DNA of 10,585 nt from an uncultured Eubacteriales bacterium (GTDB lineage Bacteria; Bacillota; Clostridia; Christensenellales; UBA1242). A model generated the notes under the pieces. It ran no database searches. It saw only the letters and a program-made list of their open reading frames with translations, and was not told the DNA's origin. The translations under genes and the position numbers were made by a program. The DNA lies in NCBI GenBank assembly GCA_958420145.1, contig CATZIR010000016.1, positions 1-10,585 on the forward strand, written 5' to 3'. How positions within the stretch are numbered: position 1 is the first letter of the stretch; each line of letters begins with the position of its first letter. Shown here one piece after another: positions 1-5,076 of the stretch.

Positions 1-524
1 AATACTCATCTATAAACGAAGGACACTTTGGTTTGGCATCAAGTGGTTATACTCATTTTACTAGTCCAATTAGAAGATACAGTGACTTGATTGCACATAC
101 AATCATATCTTCATATATTAGTACCAATCAATGCTCACTAAAATCAAAAAATATAGCAAAGATATGTAAACATATCAACAATAAAGAAAAAGCCGCAGTA
201 AAGGCAGAAAGACAAAGTAATTATTATTTAGCGTGTTTATGGGCAGAAAATCATATGAATCAAACTTTCAAAGCTAAAATATACAGATTTGGTAGTGAAT
301 CAGTATTAGTCAAATATAACACCGTAGAAATGTCTTTGCCATATGAAGTATTCGGCGGAAGAATGGCAGTTAAGAAAAACGGCTTGATGCTTGTTGACAA
401 AACTACAATGAAAAAATACTATTTAGGAGAAGAAATACCTGTTACGATCGTCGATGTAAACAAAGAATCAAGAGAAATTTTTGTAACTTCGAATTTTGAA
501 AATATAGAAGAAAAATCAGCTTAA
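1..524 (+). CDS. rnr: RNase R-type 3'-5' exoribonuclease, C-terminal part (5' end outside window)
   Basis: Only the last 173 codons are present; the frame is already open at base 3, so the gene starts upstream of the window. Seen: the RNB-family signature, reading NEGHFGLASSGYTHFTSPIRRY and then SDLIAH (bases 15-101). This is the conserved end of the RNase II/R catalytic domain, whose arginines contact the RNA. An S1-like RNA-binding domain follows (about bases 258-500), with the family-typical late segment YYLGEEIPVTIVDVNKESRE. Family knowledge: these cytoplasmic enzymes degrade structured RNA processively from the 3' end and take part in rRNA and mRNA turnover and tmRNA-linked quality control. 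The protein ends about eight residues after the S1 domain, without the lysine-rich tail of many RNase R proteins. smpB, a common downstream neighbour in Bacillota, is not here. RNase II is the alternative; the HFTSPIRRYSDL form and S1 end favour RNase R. The TTG at 33 is internal, not a start. Confidence 0.93.
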   Translation, partial: YSSINEGHFGLASSGYTHFTSPIRRYSDLIAHTIISSYISTNQCSLKSKNIAKICKHINNKEKAAVKAERQSNYYLACLWAENHMNQTFKAKIYRFGSESVLVKYNTVEMSLPYEVFGGRMAVKKNGLMLVDKTTMKKYYLGEEIPVTIVDVNKESREIFVTSNFENIEEKSA

Positions 525-538
525 TCGCTGATTTTTTT
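511..538 (+). terminator. Intrinsic terminator overlapping the rnr stop codon
   Basis: A perfect 10-bp stem pairs AAAAATCAGC (511-520) with GCTGATTTTT (527-536) around a 6-nt loop, TTAATC. The T-rich right arm and the following bases form the U-tract. The stop codon TAA (522-524) lies inside the loop, so the last codons of rnr form the left arm. The stem is mostly A-T with a four-pair CAGC/GCTG core. Confidence 0.8.
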
Positions 539-602
539 AAAAAAACACAAAAAAATGCACTTTTTTCATGAAAAAAACACAAAAAAATAAACTTTTTTAT
601 AA
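539..602 (+). repeat. Two-copy 32-bp tandem repeat in the rnr-SDR spacer
   Basis: Copies at 539-570 and 571-602 share the pattern A7-CAC-A7-T, two variable bases, AC-T6. They differ mainly at GC versus AA in the middle and at the last four bases. The junction contains a perfect 16-bp palindrome, TTTTTTCATGAAAAAA (561-576). No coding potential is seen. The repeat may be a local duplication of an A/T-tract (bent-DNA-like) element; function is unknown. Confidence 0.6.
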
Positions 603-704
603 AAATCTAATTGTGGTGTTTAAAAAAGTAGTTGCTATGTTAAGTTGTTGTTAATAAGTAAAGCAATAACTAAAATGTGATTTTTATAATACAAATAAAA
701 TAAT

Positions 705-733
705 TTGACAAAACTATTAGTAGGAAATATATT
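705..733 (+). promoter_or_regulatory. Sigma-70-type promoter for the SDR gene, very close to its start codon
   Basis: A perfect -35 TTGACA (705-710), a 17-bp spacer and a -10 TATATT (728-733). Transcription would begin around base 740, which is the A of the ATG, implying a leaderless or almost leaderless mRNA. An alternative -10, TATAAT at 685-690, lacks a good -35 but would leave a leader carrying the weak purine stretch AGGAAA (722-727), which sits 12 nt before the ATG. Confidence 0.6.
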
Positions 734-739
734 GTTAGT

Positions 740-1528
740 ATGGAAAAGAAAAAAGTTGTTATTGTAACAGGAAGTAGTTCGGGAATTGGACTTAGTATTG
801 CCAATTTGCTACTTAAAAATGGCTATATAGTTTATGGACTAGATAGAAACGAAAATTTTGGTGATTTTGAAACACTAAAGTGCGATATTACTAATTTAGA
901 CAGAGTAAGAGAATGTTTTGATTACATTAATAGTAAAGAAGGACATATCGATGTTCTTGTTAATAACGCAGGAATGGGAATATCTGGCGCAGTTGAATAT
1001 ATAGATGATGAGAAGACAAAAAAACTCTTTGATGTTAATATGTTTGCTGTTTTGAATCTATCAAAAATTATAATTCCATACTTTAAGCAAAATGGTGGTG
1101 GAAAAATAGTTAATACAAGTTCGCTGGCTGGAGTTATTCCACTTCCTTTCCAAACGGCCTATTCTATGAGTAAATCGGCAGTTAATAGCCTAACAATGTG
1201 TCTATCTATGGAAGTTGCACCACTAAACATTAAGGTCTGTGCTGTAATGCCGGGAGATACTGCGACTGGTTTTACTAAGGCACGCGAAAAACAAGATAAA
1301 AGCGACGAGTATGGCGATAGAATAAATAGGTCTGTTTCTAAAATGGAAAAAGACGAGACTCACGGTATGTCTCCAGATAGAGTTGCAATGGTGGTTCTTA
1401 AACAAATAAAAAGAAAAAATCCGCCAACTATTGTTAGCGTTGGTTTTAGTGCGAAACTTGTTAATTTTTTGCAAAAAATTCTTCCAAGAAGACTTATGAT
1501 GAAGATTGTAAAGAAAATTTATGGCTAA
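740..1528 (+). CDS. Classical short-chain dehydrogenase/reductase (SDR), substrate unknown
   Basis: A 262-residue NAD(P)(H)-dependent oxidoreductase, cytoplasmic and possibly membrane-associated. Classical SDR landmarks are all present: the Rossmann glycine motif TGSSSGIG (10-17), acidic D35 after strand 2 (which usually favours NAD(H) over NADPH), D49 in CDI, NNAG (75-78), N100, S128, and catalytic Y141 and K145 in YSMSK, then PG (171-172). Length matches the family. The C-terminal tail (about 236-262) is basic and hydrophobic (LVNFLQKILPRR, then MMKIVKKIYG), as in several retinol/steroid-dehydrogenase-like bacterial SDRs, and could be an amphipathic helix at the membrane or dimer interface. 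The ATG at 740 is chosen because strand 1 begins immediately after it, leaving no room for a later start. No strong ribosome binding site is seen. The gene stands alone between terminators, so the neighbourhood gives no substrate; FabG-like activity is possible but unsupported. Confidence 0.9.
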   Translation: MEKKKVVIVTGSSSGIGLSIANLLLKNGYIVYGLDRNENFGDFETLKCDITNLDRVRECFDYINSKEGHIDVLVNNAGMGISGAVEYIDDEKTKKLFDVNMFAVLNLSKIIIPYFKQNGGGKIVNTSSLAGVIPLPFQTAYSMSKSAVNSLTMCLSMEVAPLNIKVCAVMPGDTATGFTKAREKQDKSDEYGDRINRSVSKMEKDETHGMSPDRVAMVVLKQIKRKNPPTIVSVGFSAKLVNFLQKILPRRLMMKIVKKIYG

Positions 1529-1569
1529 CTATTTTTAATTAATTCGATCTAAAAAACAATAAAAAGAAT

Positions 1570-1605
1570 AAAAGTCGTCTTAGTGTACTAAGATGACTTT
1601 TTATT
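1570..1605 (+). terminator. Intrinsic terminator of the SDR gene
   Basis: A 13-bp stem with one G-U pair joins AAAGTCGTCTTAG (1571-1583) to CTAAGATGACTTT (1588-1600) around a TGTA loop. It can be extended by one A-T pair (1570/1601) and is followed by a T-rich run. It lies about 40 bp after the SDR stop. The A-rich bases before it could let it work in both directions. Confidence 0.85.
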
Positions 1606-1684
1606 AATCAAACACCTAGATTTCCCTAAGAGTTTGGCTATTTACTAAGTAATAATGTATAATATTTGCCTACTGAATTTTGGT

Positions 1685-1724
1685 GTAAAAAAAATGCCAT
1701 CTTAGTATACTAAGACCAACCTTT
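1685..1724. repeat. Inverted second copy of the CTTAG hairpin; possible minus-strand terminator
   Basis: Contains the perfect 16-bp palindrome TCTTAGTATACTAAGA (1700-1715). Its reverse complement matches the SDR terminator hairpin beyond the stem: both read TCTTAG, TGTA or TATA, CTAAGATG, one variable base, C and then a T-rich run. On the minus strand the hairpin is followed by eight Ts (plus-strand A run at 1687-1694), the form of a leftward intrinsic terminator. On the plus strand it has no T-tract. The 1605-1685 stretch between the copies is AT-rich with no gene. Confidence 0.6.
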
Positions 1725-1757
1725 AACACCTAAACCACTGTTAAATTTTAATTACAG

Positions 1758-1976
1758 ATGTTTTTTATAAATATACAAGTCTTAACTTTTTTACATTTAA
1801 AAAATATTCCAAATAGTTTTGTAATAACTTGGGAGCAAATTCTTGAGTTGGAAACAGAGCAATGGTAAGTGCCCACAAAATTACAAGAAGCCATAGCGAA
1901 AAGGTTTGCAAATAGTGTAGTTTTCAACTTTGAAAATAAAATGCTATGTGGGAAATTTTGCTTTATTCGCAACTAA
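1758..1976 (+). pseudogene. Possible short gene relic with one in-frame stop
   Basis: One frame runs from ATG 1758 to TAA 1974-1976, interrupted only by TAA at 1866-1868. The first part (36 codons) contains NSFVITWEQILELETEQW. The second (35 codons, GTG at 1869) reads VPTKLQEAIAKRF followed by ANSVVFNFENK. The mix of charged and hydrophobic residues looks more protein-like than chance AT-rich sequence, but no family is recognised. There is no ribosome binding site before the ATG and no promoter seen. It could be the remnant of a small horizontally acquired gene, or noise. A minus-strand frame over the same bases looks less protein-like (rich in Lys, Phe and Cys). Confidence 0.25.
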
Positions 1977-2060
1977 TATCATTGCTCAAGAATTAAACTT
2001 TGACCTCTATAACTTAAGTATATCAGTTATTTACATTATTAATAATCAACTTAATATTGC

Positions 2061-2117
2061 TTGACAAAACTTGGTCAAATTCGTATTATTTAGGTTGATA
2101 ATATTTTATATTAAGGA
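2061..2117 (+). promoter_or_regulatory. valS promoter and ribosome binding site
   Basis: A perfect -35 TTGACA (2061-2066), a 17-bp spacer and -10 TATTAT (2084-2089) predict a start near 2096 and a leader of roughly 30 nt. AAGGA (2113-2117) is a Shine-Dalgarno site 7 nt before the ATG at 2125. The leader is too short for a T-box riboswitch, and no T-box-like sequence was seen in the 600 bp upstream. Confidence 0.75.
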
Positions 2118-2124
2118 CTAAGTT

Positions 2125-4578
2125 ATGGAAAATCAAGAACAAAAGAATGAACAACCTAAAATTTTAGACGGAAAGTATGATTTTAGGGTTAGCGAAAAGA
2201 AATGGCAAGATTATTGGCAAGAAAACGATATCTATGCCTACGAAAAGGAAAGTCTAAAACCAACCTACTCAATAGACACGCCACCTCCAACGGTTAACGG
2301 CAAGATTCATATGGGACACTTGTCTAGTTATACACACTTTGAGTGTATGGCTCGTCACCACAGAATGAAAGGAGATAATGTATATTTCCCATTTGGTTTT
2401 GACGACAACGGACTTCCAACAGAAAGATATGTTGAAAAAACTCATAAAGTTAAAGCCTACGAAATGCCAAGACAAGATTTCATCAATCTTTGCTTAGACA
2501 CAACTAAGGAACTAGAAAAAGAGTTTGCTGCGTTATACAGAAGTGCAGGCTTCTCTTGTAATTTGAAAACAACATATAGTTCTATCAGCCCAAACACTCA
2601 AAAGATAAGCCAAAAGTCGTTTTTGGACTTGTATAAAAAAGGTTTTATCTATCACGCAGAAAGCCCAGCACTTTGGTGCACAGAGTGTAGAACAGCAGTT
2701 GCTCAAAGTGAACTAGAAGATAAGGACATCGAAAGCACCTTTAACTACATCAAGTTCTATATTGCAGGCACTAACGACTATGTTGTTGTTGCAACAACTC
2801 GTCCAGAAATGCTCCCAGCATGTGATTGCGTATTCATCAACCCAAACGACGAAAAAAACAAGTATTTGCTTGGTAAAAACCTAGTTGTTCCACATTTTGG
2901 CTTTGAAGTGCCAGTTCTAACCGACGAACTTGTAGATATGGAAAAAGGCTCGGGAATCGTTATGTGTTGCACATTTGGTGACACTGTCGACAAAGAGTGG
3001 CAAAGAAAACACAATTTGCCTATCAAAGAAGCCTTTAACAATGCAGGCAGAATGAACGAAATTGCTGGTGAATTTGCCGGTATGAAGATTGTTCAAGCCC
3101 GTCAAGCCATAATTGAAAAACTAAAAGAAGAAGATTTACTCATAAAACAAGATAATTTGACTCACGCAGTGTCAACTCACGAAAGATGTGGCACTCCAAT
3201 CGAAATTGTTGTTAAAAAACAATGGTTTATTGATGTTTTGTCGCATAAAGATGAACTTCTAAAGGCTGGATATGACCTTAAGTGGCATCCAGAAACTATG
3301 CGAGCAAGATACATTAACTGGGTTGAAAACTTGCAATGGAACTGGTGTATTAGCCGTCAAAGATTCTACGGTGTTCCATTCCCAGTTTGGTATTGTAAAA
3401 ACTGTGGAAAACCTATGTTTGCAGACGAACAAGACTTGCCAGTAGACCCTTGCGTTAGTAGTCCAAAACACGCTTGTGAATGTGGTTCAACCGAGTTTGA
3501 GCCAGAGCGTGATGTTATGGACACTTGGGCAACAAGTTCTCTAACTCCTCAAATTTCAACAGATATAGTAACAGGTAAAGGCTTTTCGGACGAAATGGTT
3601 CCTATGAGCCTAAGACCAAATGCGCATGATAACATTCGTGTTTGGGATTTCTACACAATCGTAAAGAGTTTGTATCACTTTGGTAAGTTGCCTTGGAATG
3701 ATTTGATGATTTCAGGCTATGTAACCAGTCCAGACGGCTCAAAACTTTCAAAAAGAAGTGGTAATAACAAAAATAGCCCACAAGAAATTTTGGCTCAATA
3801 TTCAGCCGATGTTACTCGTTATTGGGCAAGTAGTTTGAGCCTAGGAAAAGACACGGCATTCTCGCTAATTTCTTTCGATAGTGGCAAAAAACTAGTCAAT
3901 AAAATTTGGAATGCGTCAAAATTTGTGCTTTCGTTCCTAGTAGGTTACGAATACAAGAAAGTTGACCTTCTCCCAGTAGATAAGTGGATTATCGAGGAGT
4001 ATAAGGCTCTATATGCTAGTTTTATCAAACACCTTGATAACTACGAAATTTGCCTTGGTCTAAACGAACTAGAAAGATTCTTCTGGAATTTCTGCGATAA
4101 CTACATTGAAATTGTAAAGCGTAGACTCTATAACCCAGATGTGTTTGGCAAGGCAGGGCAAGAAAGTGGTCAAATGGCGTGCTATTTGGTTCTTCTTGGT
4201 ATGCTAAAATTGTTTAGTCCATTCCTTCCACATATCACCGAAGAAATATATCAAGCCTACTATGCTCAAAAAGAAAAACAACTCTCAATCCATGTTTCAT
4301 CTTACCTAAATTTAGGTGAAGTCTGCGATAAAAACTTGCTCCATAATGGCGAAGTTCTAACTCAAATTGTCAGCGATATTCGTGGTTATAAGAGCGAAAA
4401 CAAAATCTCTCTAAAAACCATAATTTCTAGCCTAGAAATCACGCTTCCAGCAGATGAAATAGACTTTATCAAGGCTAGTGAACAAGATTTGAAGGGTGTT
4501 GGTGGCATTAACGAAATCACATATTTGATTGGTGATTACAACCTAAAATTTGGTGAAATCGTTCCAGAAAACAACTAA
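2125..4578 (+). CDS. valS: Valyl-tRNA synthetase, archaeal/Rickettsia-like (type 2) form
   Basis: Complete 817-residue class I aminoacyl-tRNA synthetase that charges tRNA-Val with valine in the cytoplasm. Seen in order: HIGH motif as HMGH (62-65) after PPPTVNGKI; GFDDNGLPTER (91-101); a Cys pair WCTEC (184-188); the CP1 editing domain with ATTRPEM (223-229) and CTFGDTVDKEW (282-292), which hydrolyses mischarged Thr-tRNA; WNWCISRQR (405-413) leading to PVWYC; a zinc-ribbon-like set C424, C427, C451, C453; DVMDTWATSS (463-472); KMSKS as KLSKR (540-544); and an anticodon-binding domain (about 615-760). Family knowledge: the DDNGLPTER and CTFGD forms and the length near 815 fit the type 2 ValRS of archaea and Rickettsia. 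Ordinary bacterial ValRS is about 880-950 residues with a C-terminal coiled coil, which is missing here. Start is supported by AAGGA 7 nt upstream. The gene is monocistronic, with its own promoter and terminator. Confidence 0.96.
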   Translation: MENQEQKNEQPKILDGKYDFRVSEKKWQDYWQENDIYAYEKESLKPTYSIDTPPPTVNGKIHMGHLSSYTHFECMARHHRMKGDNVYFPFGFDDNGLPTERYVEKTHKVKAYEMPRQDFINLCLDTTKELEKEFAALYRSAGFSCNLKTTYSSISPNTQKISQKSFLDLYKKGFIYHAESPALWCTECRTAVAQSELEDKDIESTFNYIKFYIAGTNDYVVVATTRPEMLPACDCVFINPNDEKNKYLLGKNLVVPHFGFEVPVLTDELVDMEKGSGIVMCCTFGDTVDKEWQRKHNLPIKEAFNNAGRMNEIAGEFAGMKIVQARQAIIEKLKEEDLLIKQDNLTHAVSTHERCGTPIEIVVKKQWFIDVLSHKDELLKAGYDLKWHPETMRARYINWVENLQWNWCISRQRFYGVPFPVWYCKNCGKPMFADEQDLPVDPCVSSPKHACECGSTEFEPERDVMDTWATSSLTPQISTDIVTGKGFSDEMVPMSLRPNAHDNIRVWDFYTIVKSLYHFGKLPWNDLMISGYVTSPDGSKLSKRSGNNKNSPQEILAQYSADVTRYWASSLSLGKDTAFSLISFDSGKKLVNKIWNASKFVLSFLVGYEYKKVDLLPVDKWIIEEYKALYASFIKHLDNYEICLGLNELERFFWNFCDNYIEIVKRRLYNPDVFGKAGQESGQMACYLVLLGMLKLFSPFLPHITEEIYQAYYAQKEKQLSIHVSSYLNLGEVCDKNLLHNGEVLTQIVSDIRGYKSENKISLKTIISSLEITLPADEIDFIKASEQDLKGVGGINEITYLIGDYNLKFGEIVPENN

Positions 4579-4587
4579 AATTAATCA

Positions 4588-4637
4588 AAAATAGTGCTAA
4601 AAGTTGTAGTGTTTTACAACCGTAGTACTATTTTTTC
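4588..4637 (+). terminator. Intrinsic terminator of valS
   Basis: A long hairpin begins 10 bp after the valS stop. The outer stem AATAGTGCTA (4590-4599) pairs with TAGTACTATT (4623-4632) with one G-T wobble. A small internal loop follows, then the inner stem GTTGTA (4603-4608) with TACAAC (4615-4620) and a GTGTTT loop. The right arm runs into six Ts and a T-rich tail (to about 4640). Confidence 0.85.
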
Positions 4638-4639
4638 TT

Positions 4640-5022
4640 TTGCATTTTTATGCACAAAATCGCACTTTTCTTGCTTAAAAAATTTGTCGAATATTGTCGA
4701 ATTTTGCTATCAAAACTTGTCCAAACTTATATAAAAATAACTTTGTTTTACACTGTTTTCAAACTTTGTTTTGGTATAAAATTTTTGCAAAATAAAGTTT
4801 GTCCAAATGTGCAAAATTTGCAACAAAACGCATAAAAATGCTTAGGTTTTTATAAAAATTCACTAATGCAAAATAATTGGAAAATTTACCCAACTTTTTA
4901 CCAAAAAATATTTGAAAAATTTTGTTTTAGACCCCCAATTTGCTTGTCATATTCTCCTAGTAAATGTAGAATGTATATATAAAATATACAAGGCTAGAAT
5001 TATGCCCAAATGAAAATTGTCA
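4640..5022 (+). repeat. AT-rich control region with six same-strand TTGTC motifs
   Basis: No convincing gene. TTGTC starts at 4685 (the T before it gives TTTGTCGAA), 4694, 4717, 4799, 4944 and 5017. They read TTGTCGAAT (twice, 10 bp apart), TTGTCCAAA (twice), TTGTCATAT and TTGTCAAAA. The last two double as -35 boxes of candidate promoters. Other short repeats: AACTTTGTTTT at 4739-4749 and 4762-4772, and an inverted repeat GCAAA-A-TTTGC at 4811-4821. A 61-codon frame at 4650-4835 lacks a ribosome binding site and looks like chance. The region could hold regulator sites for the giant gene; this is inference. Confidence 0.45.
4944..4990 (+). promoter_or_regulatory. Upstream candidate promoter (P1) and leader hairpin of the giant gene
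   Basis: -35 TTGTCA (4944-4949), 17-bp spacer, -10 TAGAAT (4967-4972), predicted start near 4979. An inverted repeat TGTATAT (4972-4978) / ATATACA (4984-4990) with a 5-bp spacer overlaps the predicted start and could be an operator or, if transcription starts slightly earlier, a weak leader hairpin. Confidence 0.45.
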
Positions 5023-5067
5023 AAAATTGAGATAATTTGCCATAATTTGGTTAAGATAAAAAAGGAG
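5017..5067 (+). promoter_or_regulatory. Downstream candidate promoter (P2) and ribosome binding site of the giant gene
   Basis: -35 TTGTCA (5017-5022), 18-bp spacer, -10 CATAAT (5041-5046), predicted start near 5053. The strong Shine-Dalgarno site AAAGGAG (5061-5067) lies 9 nt before the ATG at 5077 and fixes that start. Confidence 0.6.
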
Positions 5068-5076
5068 AATTGCACA

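Noticed and set aside
33..35. TTG as a possible start of a short protein.
   Set aside because: The frame is open upstream to the window edge and encodes the conserved residues just before the RNB signature, so this is internal to rnr.
1748..1972. A 74-codon minus-strand frame ending near the leftward hairpin terminator.
   Set aside because: TTG start without a ribosome binding site, odd Cys/Lys/Phe-rich composition and no recognisable family; the plus-strand reading looks more protein-like.
4650..4835. A 61-codon plus-strand frame rich in Leu, Phe and Lys.
   Set aside because: No ribosome binding site, located just behind the valS terminator, and its composition is what AT-rich noncoding DNA gives by chance.
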